Shown here: in pieces, positions 25,422-33,818 of the stretch
Position numbering within the stretch: the stretch's first letter is position 1
Layout of the letters: every line of letters begins with the position of its first letter
Source: Laspinema olomoucense D3b
Lineage (GTDB): Bacteria; Cyanobacteriota; Cyanobacteriia; Cyanobacteriales; Laspinemataceae
Assembly (NCBI RefSeq): GCF_025370785.1
Contig: NZ_JAMXFA010000058.1
Span: forward strand, 1 to 34,067
Length of the DNA stretch: 34,067 nt
Reading direction: 5' to 3'
Position numbers and translations under genes: made by a program
Notes under the pieces: generated by a model
What the model saw: only the letters and a program-made list of their open reading frames with translations
Told to the model about the DNA's origin: nothing
Databases searched by the model: none

Positions 25422-25865
25422 TTATTGTATGCTGCTATTAATTTTATGCTTCCCCGTATAATGCTGAAGCGCTTTCACCCACAACCATCCCAAAAAACAG
25501 CCGATAAAATAATAGGGAAAATCTGACCAAACAAAGGTGGTTCCTAATACCAATCGTCCCGGCAGGGTGGCGCGAATGGCTTGTAAAAATTGGGGATGCC
25601 AAAGTTGTAGAAATTCTAAAAGGCAGGTGGCAATTAAAACGCCTATTGCTGCCGATTTTGCGGAAACTTTGGGCCAAATCACAACAACCAGCAGAATCCA
25701 AAAAATTTCGTAGGGAATCCCCCCAAATGAATCATTGAGCCAGGATTGACCCGGACCGCGATAAAATTTGGTAAACAAACCGAAGGGGACGAGTATTGCT
25801 ATACTGATGAACAAACCCAGGCGGTATTGAAAAACTCGATGCTGGGGGGAAAAGGGAGAAGTCAT
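25422..25865 (-). CDS. DUF2809 membrane protein
   Basis: A 147-residue small membrane protein with four hydrophobic helices, about 13-30, 50-65, 70-90 and 115-132. Motifs such as GLFTKFYRGPG (28-38) and LEFLQLWHP (about 82-90), with a late FVWSDFPYYFIGC segment, match the DUF2809 family from memory. Function is unknown. It is transcribed toward purU. A VanZ-like assignment was considered, but the motif set fits DUF2809 better. Confidence 0.78.
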   Translation of the reverse strand: MTSPFSPQHRVFQYRLGLFISIAILVPFGLFTKFYRGPGQSWLNDSFGGIPYEIFWILLVVVIWPKVSAKSAAIGVLIATCLLEFLQLWHPQFLQAIRATLPGRLVLGTTFVWSDFPYYFIGCFLGWLWVKALQHYTGKHKINSSIQ

Positions 25866-26005
25866 AGCGGATCAACGGCTCAATCTATTGATACCTGATT
25901 CTAATATAGCGAGTCTCAATTATTCCGGCAAGGCTTGAGGAGTAAGAGCATTTGAGATTCCTGCCTCCCTTTTGGGGATTTTTTTAATTAAAACAACTTA
26001 AACCG

Positions 26006-26560
26006 ATGACTTATTTCAGTGGATTACCAGAATTTATCGCTTCTTGGGACGATCGCTTTGTGGAAGAAAACCCCACCGAAACCTTTCGAGAAAGTCCCCT
26101 CGGCAATATCAACACCGATGGGACTGCCGCTTGTGCGGATTCCCCGATTTTGTCTAAATACCATCGCAAGTTTAAAAAATCCATTGAACCCGGTATCCGA
26201 GATTTAACCATTGCTTTAATTCTTAAATTTAACTGCATCACTTATTCCAGTTGTCAGGGGCATTTTTCTACTTCAAAATCGCAAATGCGGCCTAGATATG
26301 TGGGCATTCTTCCCCGGGACTTAGCTGAGTATCATTCTTTATTTGAGCAGTTGAAAACGGTGGCGGATTTGAGCAACGCTAGGTTAGCCCAAAATCCCGT
26401 GCAAGTGGTCTTAACGCCGGATACCCTAGAATCAGAAAAGTGCGTGATGCCTTGTTTTAATCTGTTTTTTATCTCCAAATCTGCCGATGAAGCCACCTAT
26501 TTTCAAGAAGTGGAAGCGGTGTATGAAACGTTTTTAAAATTGCTGAGCGATCGCCTATAA
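26006..26560 (+). CDS. Conserved-looking protein of unknown function
   Basis: A 184-residue soluble protein that I cannot place in a family. It is rich in charged and aromatic residues, has no signal peptide or membrane segment, and contains the segments GIRDLTIALILKFNCITYSSCQGH (about 62-85) and RPRYVGILPRD (about 94-104). The first reads like a helix leading into a conserved SSCQGH turn, and the two Cys at 141 and 145 (KCVMPC) could pair or bind metal. It precedes a small zinc-ribbon gene by 30 nt on the same strand, so the two may be co-transcribed. Codon use and a HIP1 site near the end match the genome. Confidence 0.7.
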   Translation: MTYFSGLPEFIASWDDRFVEENPTETFRESPLGNINTDGTAACADSPILSKYHRKFKKSIEPGIRDLTIALILKFNCITYSSCQGHFSTSKSQMRPRYVGILPRDLAEYHSLFEQLKTVADLSNARLAQNPVQVVLTPDTLESEKCVMPCFNLFFISKSADEATYFQEVEAVYETFLKLLSDRL

Positions 26561-26590
26561 TACTCAACCGATTAATGGGGGATAACAACT

Positions 26591-26794
26591 ATGACAGAAA
26601 GTCCTCGACCCTTGAATGATGATGAACTGAAGGAGTGGCAGGCGCGACTCAAGGAAGCCAACCGCTACAATATTTTTTGCCACTGTCGTCACTGTGGGGA
26701 AGAATGGGTTGATTCTTTTACGGATGCACCTTGTAAATCCTGTGGCAGTCGCGATGTAGAGTATATTGCCTGTTGGCAGTTTCCCGATGGCTGA
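26591..26794 (+). CDS. Small zinc-ribbon protein
   Basis: A 67-residue protein with a helical acidic N-terminus (1-26) and a compact cysteine motif. Cys32-x2-Cys35 (CRHCGEEW) and Cys48-x2-Cys51 (CKSCGS) should bind one zinc. Additional Cys30 and Cys61 are present. It is likely a protein- or nucleic-acid-binding module; the partner is unknown. It lies 30 nt after the 184-aa unknown protein. Confidence 0.75.
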   Translation: MTESPRPLNDDELKEWQARLKEANRYNIFCHCRHCGEEWVDSFTDAPCKSCGSRDVEYIACWQFPDG

Positions 26795-26920
26795 TTGAAC
26801 GGAGTATTGGGTTATTTTGGGGATCTATACTGCCCAAGGGTTGATAAAATATGCCCTGGGGTAGAACTTGATAACCTTGAAAGCGGTTAGGATTTGTAAA
26901 AGCCCAGAAAGTTAGTTGAG

Positions 26921-26953
26921 AGTGTTATTAGGGTAAAACCTAACTCTAACACT
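26921..26953 (+). promoter_or_regulatory. Hairpin in the leader of the DUF6335 gene
   Basis: AGTGTTATTAGG (26921-26932) pairs with CCTAA (26939-26943) and TAACACT (26947-26953), giving a 12-bp stem with a 3-nt bulge (CTC) and a 6-nt loop. It lies 61 nt upstream of the DUF6335 start and has no T-run. It may be a 5' leader structure or the end of the preceding transcript. Confidence 0.45.
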
Positions 26954-27013
26954 GACGGAGATGGATTTGTCCTAAAATTTTTTCCAAGTTTTGCTGATAT
27001 TCAAGGGATAATT

Positions 27014-27463
27014 ATGACTAAAAATAAACAAGAAAAACTTAAAAAAATGGCCCAAGAAGAGGGTAGTGTAGAAGATTTGTCTCAAGCTTTGACTGAATCT
27101 TTGGGAACTGGATTAGCGAATCCGCCTGGAACTAATATTGGAGGTCGGAGCATGGAAAATCAGATGAAGCAATACACCCATACCAGTCCTGAATTAACGG
27201 GTGGGGATGTGGATGCGGCATGGACGGAAGCTCAAAATGTTGGGGATGAAGCAGTGGGGGGAACAGTAGCGACTCCCGACCAAGATATTGTAGATGAAAT
27301 CGGTGCAGCAGCGGGAGTGGAACAGGCCGATCGCCAAGAGTTAAGAGTTCGCGACGAATTGTCAGAACGAGATGAGGAACGCTGGGAATTAGACCCGGAA
27401 TCCTCGGAAGAGTATGAAGCTCGGCGCGAGAGTTTGGAGCGCGATCGCCTCGGTCAATTTTAG
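27014..27463 (+). CDS. DUF6335 family protein
   Basis: A 149-residue acidic soluble protein of a family common in cyanobacteria. The central segment from ELTGGDVDAAWTEAQNVGDE (about 60-80) through VATPDQDIVDEIGAAAGVE (about 85-104), with RWELDPESSEEY near 128-139, is the recognisable signature. No enzyme motif or membrane segment is visible and the function is unknown. The start has AGGG upstream. A perfect intrinsic terminator follows 24 nt after the stop, so the transcript ends here. Confidence 0.8.
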   Translation: MTKNKQEKLKKMAQEEGSVEDLSQALTESLGTGLANPPGTNIGGRSMENQMKQYTHTSPELTGGDVDAAWTEAQNVGDEAVGGTVATPDQDIVDEIGAAAGVEQADRQELRVRDELSERDEERWELDPESSEEYEARRESLERDRLGQF

Positions 27464-27487
27464 GTATGGAAAGCATTTATAAGTAAG

Positions 27488-27515
27488 GGAGCGATGGTTT
27501 GAGCGCTCCTTTTTT
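27488..27515 (+). terminator. Intrinsic terminator after the DUF6335 gene
   Basis: GGAGCG (27488-27493) pairs with CGCTCC (27504-27509) around a 10-nt loop, followed directly by six T (27510-27515). It is a textbook intrinsic terminator on the plus strand. Confidence 0.85.
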
Positions 27516-27527
27516 ATGGCATTGCGG

Positions 27528-27594
27528 TTAGAAACCGGGTTTCTTATTTCACTTTGGCTCAGAAGACCAAAAATTGGGTACCAACCCGGTTTTT
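27528..27594. repeat. 67-bp inverted-repeat element, copy 2
   Basis: It begins with TTAGAAACCGGGTTTCT, identical to the element at 25279-25347, and ends with CCCGGTTTTT, an imperfect inverse of its start. The interior differs from copy 1. It lies between the DUF6335 terminator and the MFS gene. Confidence 0.55.
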
Positions 27595-27754
27595 TATTTC
27601 CTTGCATCCCCAGTCCAAATCCAGAATCTTCACCCGTCTCTCACCCCAAGCAAATTTGCCTCTCCAGTCGGATTGCCATTTCCTGCCATTTTTTTTGAAA
27701 CTCTAACCACTTTATAGTGATGACATCAACAGATTAAATTTCTTTAAATCGGCT

Positions 27755-29197
27755 ATGACCCAGAGTAAACTGACGATCGCCTTTCCTCTAAAAAAGCCTC
27801 TATTTTCCGAATACCTTGCCGAAAATTCCCTGGTTCTTCCTAATGGGAAACGCTCTAAACCGGCGATTCGCACCAGCTTACAAGCGTCTACCCTAGATGG
27901 TGTGTTTGCCACGTTTTTCTCCTGCGCTACCGGGGGGGTCTTGCTGAGTAATTTTTTGCTGGATCTCGGCGCGAGTAACATTGAAATCGGATTACTGGCA
28001 GCGATCCCGATGCTGGTGAATTTTCTGCAACCTGTGGGGGCCTATCTGGGCGATCGCACGACGAGTCGTCACTGGTACACCCTCTCCATTTTCAGCATTT
28101 CCCGCCTCTTCTGGCTGTTTTTACTCCTGGGCATTGGCTGGTTTCTCGTGGATCCCCGGCAAGCCCACAATCTGGTTCTGGGAACCCTGGCGATCGTCGC
28201 CCTCACCCATATTTTAGGGGCCCTCGGGAGTCCTTCCTGGGTGAGTTGGATGGCGGCATTAGTCCCCGATCGCCTCCGGGGGCGTTACTTTGGCTTTCGC
28301 AACAGTGCAGCGAATCTCACCAATTTGCTGGCAATGCCAGTATTAGGGGTGATGGTATCCCAATGGGACGGGGGGACCATTGAAGGCTATGGGATTATCT
28401 TGTGTGTGGCGATCGCTGCTGGCATCATTAGCTTATGCTTCCAGTTTTTGATGGCAGATGTTAACCCCCAAATTTGGGGCAGCGACAGCGAAAGTCTGCC
28501 CAACTCTGAACCCACTTCCCCCTCATCCGCGATTGCCCTGCCGAGTTTTTTAAAAGATAAAAATTTCCGGATGTTTCTGCTGTATTTTGGCGGATGGATG
28601 TTTGCTGTCAACCTCAGCGCCCCATTTTTCAACCTCTATTTACTCAAAGATTTAGAACTCGATGTGAGTTGGGTAACCCTCTACAACAGCCTCGCTGCCG
28701 GTGCCAACTTGCTGATGCTGCCCATCTGGGGAAAATTAGCCGATCGCCTCGGAAATCGTCCCCTGTTACTCTTCGTCGGTATCCTCGTCGCCATCACTCC
28801 GGTACTCTGGCTGGCAACGGGAACCCACGGGGTCCTGTTGTGGGTGGGATTGCCCCTGTTACACCTGATTAGTGGTGCAACATGGGCAGCAGTGGATCTG
28901 TGTGGTAGTAATATCCAAATGCAAATCGCCCCAGCAAAACAGCCTTCGAGTTATTTTGCGATCGCCGCTGCCGTTAGTGGTTTAGCCGGTGCAGTCGGGA
29001 CCACCCTGGGCGGATTTATCGCCACTCAATCGGCTTTTGGCGGATTCGTTGGCTTATTTGCCTTCTCTGCCCTCTTGCGACTGTTGGCCCTGCTTCCCTT
29101 GCTATTCCTCCAAGAACCCCGTAGCCAAAGCCTCCGCCAGATACTTGACAACCTTGCAAGTTTTTGGTTAAAGCCCCGGTTAAATTCTGATTCATAA
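27755..29197 (+). CDS. MFS family transporter
   Basis: A 480-residue polytopic membrane protein with about 12 hydrophobic helices in two halves, joined by a polar central loop (about 235-265). The loop after the second helix carries a variant of the MFS signature (GAYLGDRTTSRHW, about 95-107), and a second copy appears as WGKLADRLGNRPLL at about 326-339. The first 45 residues are a polar cytoplasmic extension. Substrate is not predictable. No strong ribosome-binding site precedes the ATG. It ends 66 nt before the sugar-binding lipoprotein gene on the same strand, so it could share that transcript, but MFS carriers do not need ABC partners. Confidence 0.88.
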   Translation: MTQSKLTIAFPLKKPLFSEYLAENSLVLPNGKRSKPAIRTSLQASTLDGVFATFFSCATGGVLLSNFLLDLGASNIEIGLLAAIPMLVNFLQPVGAYLGDRTTSRHWYTLSIFSISRLFWLFLLLGIGWFLVDPRQAHNLVLGTLAIVALTHILGALGSPSWVSWMAALVPDRLRGRYFGFRNSAANLTNLLAMPVLGVMVSQWDGGTIEGYGIILCVAIAAGIISLCFQFLMADVNPQIWGSDSESLPNSEPTSPSSAIALPSFLKDKNFRMFLLYFGGWMFAVNLSAPFFNLYLLKDLELDVSWVTLYNSLAAGANLLMLPIWGKLADRLGNRPLLLFVGILVAITPVLWLATGTHGVLLWVGLPLLHLISGATWAAVDLCGSNIQMQIAPAKQPSSYFAIAAAVSGLAGAVGTTLGGFIATQSAFGGFVGLFAFSALLRLLALLPLLFLQEPRSQSLRQILDNLASFWLKPRLNSDS

Positions 29198-29263
29198 GGG
29201 CATAATAAAAAAGTATCGGCTATTACATTCAGGACGGCCCAGCTTTACCCGAGAGCAGGATTT

Positions 29264-30529
29264 ATGTCAAAACTTTATCGGCTTCTGTGCCAGTGGGCGA
29301 TCGTCCTGCTCCTGGTTCTCAGCATCACCGCCTGCGGCAGTTCCCTGGGGGAAGATGTCACTACCCTCACCCTCAGTGGGTGGCAAAGTAGTCCCGTTGA
29401 AAAACAGCTTCTTGAACAGCTACTCCGGGATTTTGAAGCCACCCATCCCCACATTAAAGTCAAGTATGAAGTGATTACGGATCAGTATTCTGACGTCATC
29501 AAGACGCGGTTAATTGGGGACGCGGCTCCGGATATCTTTTATTTAGATACCCTAGAAGCACCCTTACTCATGCATCGCGGCGTATTAGAACCCCTCGATC
29601 GCTATATCACTCCAGAATTTGACCTTAAAGATTTTCAACCGGCGATGCTGAATGCCTTCAAATATAAGGGCCAAATCTACGGTTTACCCAAAGATTTCTC
29701 CACTCTAGCGCTCTATTACAATACCGAATTTTTCCAGGAAGCGGGGTTAAGTGAACCGCCCAAAACTTGGGCGCAATTACAGGAGTATTCTGAAAAATTA
29801 ACCGTGAGACGCAACCGCGATCGCCGGATTCAGCGCTATGGGTATGGCATGGTTCCCGAATTAACCCGTCAAGCCTTTGTGATTCGCGCCTTTGGCGGGC
29901 AATTTGTCGATCGCAAAGGCTTCGCCGCATTTGCTCAACCCAAAGCCTTAAAAGGACTCACCCCCGTTATAGAACAATATCAACAAACTCGCACCGCAGG
30001 CATTCCTTCCGATACCGGCGCAAGTAACGTCAGCGAAATGTTTGGACAGGGAAAAGCCGCAATGGTTCTTGATGGCAATTGGGCCATTCCTTACCTGCAA
30101 GAAACCTTTCCTCGGATTTCTTTTGCCATTGCTCCCGTCCCCACAATTAACGGCAAAAAAGGGACAATGGCCTTTACCGTTGCCTACGTCATGAATAAAC
30201 AATCCACCCACAAACAGGAAGCGTGGGAATTGATTTCTTATCTAACCGGAAAAGAGGGCATGAAAGCTTGGGCCCGTGGCGGATTGATCTTACCCACCCG
30301 CAAATCAGTCCTCACCGAACTGGGATATCCCAATAATCCCCTCTATGCGCCCTTTGTCGCCGGTGCCGACTATGCCACCCTCTGGCAGGCGGGGGAAAAT
30401 TTGTCCCTTGTCACCCAAAATTTTAACAACCAGTTTCTCAGTGCTTTATTAGGGGAACAATCTTTATTAGAGGCAATGAAAAAAGCCCAAGCTACTGCCA
30501 ACCAGGAAATTAAAGCCAGTTTGTATTAA
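29264..30529 (+). CDS. Sugar ABC transporter substrate-binding lipoprotein
   Basis: A 421-residue binding protein of the family 1 (maltose/MalE-like) type. A lipoprotein signal ends at the lipobox LSITAC (Cys24), so the mature protein is anchored by lipid at the cell envelope. The mature domain starts TLTLSGWQSSPVEKQLLEQL, and DIFYLDTLEAP and YGLPKDFSTLALYYN are typical of the family's fold. AGGA precedes the ATG. It delivers a sugar or glycoside to the two permeases encoded directly downstream. Glycosides such as sucrose, trehalose or glucosylglycerol are plausible ligands for this class in cyanobacteria, but the sequence alone cannot choose. Confidence 0.93.
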   Translation: MSKLYRLLCQWAIVLLLVLSITACGSSLGEDVTTLTLSGWQSSPVEKQLLEQLLRDFEATHPHIKVKYEVITDQYSDVIKTRLIGDAAPDIFYLDTLEAPLLMHRGVLEPLDRYITPEFDLKDFQPAMLNAFKYKGQIYGLPKDFSTLALYYNTEFFQEAGLSEPPKTWAQLQEYSEKLTVRRNRDRRIQRYGYGMVPELTRQAFVIRAFGGQFVDRKGFAAFAQPKALKGLTPVIEQYQQTRTAGIPSDTGASNVSEMFGQGKAAMVLDGNWAIPYLQETFPRISFAIAPVPTINGKKGTMAFTVAYVMNKQSTHKQEAWELISYLTGKEGMKAWARGGLILPTRKSVLTELGYPNNPLYAPFVAGADYATLWQAGENLSLVTQNFNNQFLSALLGEQSLLEAMKKAQATANQEIKASLY

Positions 30530-30579
30530 TTCCCCGGAATTAAGGCAGTCCTGTCCTCAGTCCCCGATCTCCCTAAGCT

Positions 30580-31533
30580 ATGACCAGCATTCCACTCAAC
30601 CCTATGCCAGCCACTTCCCTAAATCCAGCGGCTTCTCGGTCTAAAAAACCTCGGAATTTTCGCTTTTCCCCTTCCCTATCCGGTTATCTGTTTATTACCC
30701 CGGCTTTAATGATTTTAGGGGTGTTTTTGGGGTTGCCGATTTTGTATGCAATTTTTCTCTCGTTTCACAAAGTTGAGATTTTGGGGGAAATGAGCTATCG
30801 GTTTGTCCACCTGCGGAATTTTACCCGATTGGCTGATGATGGACGGGTTTGGATTGCCTTGAAAAATACCGCTGAATATGTGGCGATCGTCGTTCCTATC
30901 CAGACTTTCATTGCTTTGATGTTAGCCTTGGTTCTCAATGCCCAAATACGCGGAAAAAATCTGTTTAGGGTGGTGTTTTTCCTGCCCACGATTACCTCTT
31001 CGGCGGTGTTAACCCTGATTTTTATGTGGATTTACAATGCCGATGGGCTACTCAATCATTTTTTAGAAGGGTTCGGTTTACCCACTTACAATTGGTTGGG
31101 AGACCCAAATATTGCCCTCAAATCGATTATGATTATGAATATTTGGGCCAGCGCTCCCTTTTTTATGGTGATTTATTTGGCAGCGTTGCAGGATATTCCC
31201 GAGTCTCTCTATGAAGCTGCCAAAATTGATGGGGCAAATGGGTGCGATCGCTTTCTGAATATTACCTTGCCCTTACTCAAACCCGTGACTTTTTTTATCA
31301 TTGTTATGGGCATTATTGGCACGTTCCAACTCTTTGACCAATCCTATATTTTCTCCGGAGGGTCAGGCGGTCCCAATAATTCTACCTTGACCGTGGTTTT
31401 GTTGATTTATCAGTATGCTTTTAAGAGCTTAGAGATGGGATATGCTGCTGCCTTAGCCCTCTTATTAGCAACGGCGATCGTCTTAGCAACCCTGGTGCAA
31501 CGGTATCTCTTTAAAGAAGATATGCCTCAGTAA
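30580..31533 (+). CDS. Sugar ABC permease, MalF-like
   Basis: A 317-residue inner-membrane permease of the CUT1 sugar family with about six helices. The cytoplasmic EAA loop, YEAAKIDGANGCDRFLNITL (about 211-230), contacts the ATPase. It starts 50 nt after the binding protein gene and is followed 26 nt later by the partner permease. The N-terminal 30 residues are polar; a second ATG eight codons in is an alternative start. No ATPase gene is present nearby, so the nucleotide-binding subunit must come from another locus. Confidence 0.93.
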   Translation: MTSIPLNPMPATSLNPAASRSKKPRNFRFSPSLSGYLFITPALMILGVFLGLPILYAIFLSFHKVEILGEMSYRFVHLRNFTRLADDGRVWIALKNTAEYVAIVVPIQTFIALMLALVLNAQIRGKNLFRVVFFLPTITSSAVLTLIFMWIYNADGLLNHFLEGFGLPTYNWLGDPNIALKSIMIMNIWASAPFFMVIYLAALQDIPESLYEAAKIDGANGCDRFLNITLPLLKPVTFFIIVMGIIGTFQLFDQSYIFSGGSGGPNNSTLTVVLLIYQYAFKSLEMGYAAALALLLATAIVLATLVQRYLFKEDMPQ

Positions 31534-31559
31534 TCCTCATCACAGGAGACTCACGGAGA

Positions 31560-32387
31560 ATGAAGCGAATTTCTGGATTAAAAGCCCTGCTGTACGGATT
31601 CTTAATTCTGTACGCCCTGATCACCTTTATTCCCTTTGGTTGGGCGATGTCCGCATCCTTTAAACCCTTAGCAGAAATTGTGGAAGGGGGAATGCATTTT
31701 ATCCCCCAGAATTTCACCCTGGAGAACTATCAATCTATCTTTACCCGAGAACGCCTATTTGGGCGCTGGTTATTCAATAGTGCTTTTGTAGCCGTTTGCG
31801 TTACCGGGTTTAATATAGTCTTTAATTCGATGGCAGGCTATGCCCTAGCCCGGATTCCCTTCCGGGGAAATCGGATTGTGTTTGGGATGATTTTAGCGGT
31901 GTTAATGATTCCCGGACAAATCACATTGATTCCCACCTTTTTAATTTTAAAATCCTTGGGTTGGTTGAATACTTACCAAGGGTTAATTGTCCCCAGTATG
32001 GTCAATGCGACGTTTATTTTTATGATGCGTCAGTTCTTTGTGAATTTCCCCAAGGAACTGGAGGAAGCGGCAGCATTGGATGGCTTGAATCGATGGCAAA
32101 CCTTTTGGAAGGTGGTGATGCCCTTAGCAAAACCCGCCCTAGCGGCTCAAGCTATTTTTATTTTTATGGGAAGCTGGAACAATTTTTTCATGCCCTTAAT
32201 TGTGGTCTCCAGCCAAGATATGTTTACGTTACCTTTGGGGTTAAATACGTTTAAGGGTCAATATATCAGTTATTGGAACTATATCATGGCCGCTTCGATG
32301 GTGTTTACATTACCCGCTTTGGCAATTTATGCATTTTTTAATCGTTATTTTGTGCAAGGGGTAACCTTTACGGGTAATAAGGGGTGA
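31560..32387 (+). CDS. Sugar ABC permease, MalG-like
   Basis: A 275-residue partner permease of the same importer, with six helices and an EAA loop EEAAALDGLNRWQTFWKVVM (about 165-185). The end NRYFVQGVTFTGNKG is typical of MalG-like permeases. AGGAG lies 11 nt before the ATG. It is the last gene of the importer operon. Confidence 0.94.
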   Translation: MKRISGLKALLYGFLILYALITFIPFGWAMSASFKPLAEIVEGGMHFIPQNFTLENYQSIFTRERLFGRWLFNSAFVAVCVTGFNIVFNSMAGYALARIPFRGNRIVFGMILAVLMIPGQITLIPTFLILKSLGWLNTYQGLIVPSMVNATFIFMMRQFFVNFPKELEEAAALDGLNRWQTFWKVVMPLAKPALAAQAIFIFMGSWNNFFMPLIVVSSQDMFTLPLGLNTFKGQYISYWNYIMAASMVFTLPALAIYAFFNRYFVQGVTFTGNKG

Positions 32388-32465
32388 GACGCGCAGGCGT
32401 TATCCTTTTCCAGGAGTTCCCCTGCCCCCTGCGGCTAAATTTTGCAGTAATTGGGATAATTGGGG

Positions 32466-33137
32466 TTAAAGTTCTACCCATTGCCGCAGTAAGTTGGCGT
32501 GGGTTTTGCACAGTAAATCGAATTCTACCGTTTTGCCATATTGCTCAAATATTGACTTTCTCACCGTATCGAGTTCAAAGAGAATTTCCCGTTGCTGAAC
32601 GTCGCGAACCAGACTCTGAACCCAAGTCACCGCAGCCAAACGAATTCCCTCCGTTACTTCGGTAACTTGATGGAGAAATGTAGAAGGATAAACAATCATT
32701 GACCCAGCGGGGAGTTTAAAAGATTTTTCACCCAGACTGGTATCAATGACTAATTCACCGCCTTGATAGGTATCTGGCTCGCTGAGAAATAGGGTGAGTG
32801 ATACATCCGATCGCACCAATTCTCCCTCGCCCATAATTGCATTATCGGTATGCCAACCATAGGACATTCCTGGTTCATAACGATTAAACAAAATTGGCCT
32901 AATTTTTTGGGGACGCACGGAGGCTTTAAAGAGCGGATTTTGCGCGATCGCATTATGCACAATTCCTCTCACTTTTCGGGCAACCTCTGTATCTCCTTTC
33001 AATTGATAGTTATCTTTAACAGTTTTCGCATACCTCCCAGCGGTGAGTTTACCCTCCACAAATTCAGCATCTTTCAGAAGGCGATGAATCTCGTCTAACT
33101 GGTTTGATAAAAGAACTTGCTCAATACATAAAATCAT
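32466..33137 (-). CDS. piuC: PiuC/PKHD-type Fe(II)/2-oxoglutarate hydroxylase
   Basis: A 223-residue non-haem iron dioxygenase of the PiuC/YbiX family. The iron triad is His96-x-Asp98 (YGWHTDNA) and His156 (FLHQVTEV), and Arg166 should bind 2-oxoglutarate. The DSBH core spans about 80-180 and the helical C-terminal part about 180-223, the usual family length. Members are often linked to iron starvation or siderophore uptake. No Fur box or transporter for iron is visible nearby, so that role is not supported here by context. The gene stands alone, converging on the sugar importer operon with a 78-nt gap. Confidence 0.92.
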   Translation of the reverse strand: MILCIEQVLLSNQLDEIHRLLKDAEFVEGKLTAGRYAKTVKDNYQLKGDTEVARKVRGIVHNAIAQNPLFKASVRPQKIRPILFNRYEPGMSYGWHTDNAIMGEGELVRSDVSLTLFLSEPDTYQGGELVIDTSLGEKSFKLPAGSMIVYPSTFLHQVTEVTEGIRLAAVTWVQSLVRDVQQREILFELDTVRKSIFEQYGKTVEFDLLCKTHANLLRQWVEL

Positions 33138-33330
33138 GGAATTAAGGCCAAATTCAGCTAAAAAATATTGCAGATTTCCTCGGACTCAATGAGGGCCAAA
33201 GAGAGATAGGGATACCCTAGCCCTGATATCTGATTCAAGGCTAGGAAAATCCCGGATCAAATCGTTATTATCAAATGATGCTTAAGAGGGTTCACTCGTT
33301 GCTACAAAACGAAACAACCGTGGCAATGCA

Positions 33331-33627
33331 CTAAGATTCTCCACCTTCACCATCTTGGCCCTCTTGGCCCTCTTGGCCCTCTTGGGCATCTTCTCCATCT
33401 TGGGCATCTTGGCCATCTTCGCCATTTTCACCATCGTCGGCTGCGCCTGGATTGGGAGTAGTCGAAGCTGGGGCTGTGGGAGCGCTGCCCTCTTCTCCAC
33501 CCTCTTGAGTGGTAGGAGCTGGGGGAGTTTGTTCTCCTCCTGTCTGACCACCGGGCTGCTCGGCACAGGCCACCACGGTTGTCGCTAGGCCAAGACTCAG
33601 AAATAGTGCAACAGCTTTAGAGTTCAT
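33331..33627 (-). CDS. Small acidic repeat lipoprotein
   Basis: A 98-residue predicted lipoprotein. The signal helix at about 4-20 ends in the lipobox VVAC (Cys21). The mature part is wholly low-complexity: a Gly/Thr/Pro/Gln region (22-63), then a highly acidic tail of GED/GQD/GQE triplets such as GENGEDGQDAQDGEDAQ. No folded domain is visible. The Gly-x-x periodicity recalls collagen-like tails but lacks proline. It could be a charged surface filament, a metal- or water-binding spacer, or a rapidly changing orphan. No strong ribosome-binding site is seen, but the lipobox argues that the frame is real. Confidence 0.7.
   Translation of the reverse strand: MNSKAVALFLSLGLATTVVACAEQPGGQTGGEQTPPAPTTQEGGEEGSAPTAPASTTPNPGAADDGENGEDGQDAQDGEDAQEGQEGQEGQDGEGGES
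33341..33435 (-). repeat. 9-bp-period repeat coding the acidic tail
   Basis: On the plus strand the units read CTTGGCCCT, CTTGGGCAT, CTTGGCCAT and similar, with 9-bp periodicity over about 95 bp. They encode the GQE/GQD/GED triplets of the lipoprotein. Copy-number change by slippage is likely. Confidence 0.75.
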
Positions 33628-33818
33628 AGCTAATTTGTGATTGTGATTATTCTTGGTCAGAAGTGATCATAACCCACATTCCGTCGGATTGGATTAGATC
33701 AGGAACTCACGAATTTAGGAGGTTTGAGGCTCTATTGAAGGGCCTCATCTAAGGTCTAATAGAAATAACGCTGCTCTATAAAACTTACACAAACCCGGAC
33801 ATAGCCGGATATTGATGT

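Noticed and set aside
33282-33566. 94-codon Lys/Met-rich frame overlapping the small lipoprotein
   Set aside because: It is an out-of-frame reading of the same 9-bp repeat. The lipoprotein frame has a signal peptide and lipobox, this one does not.
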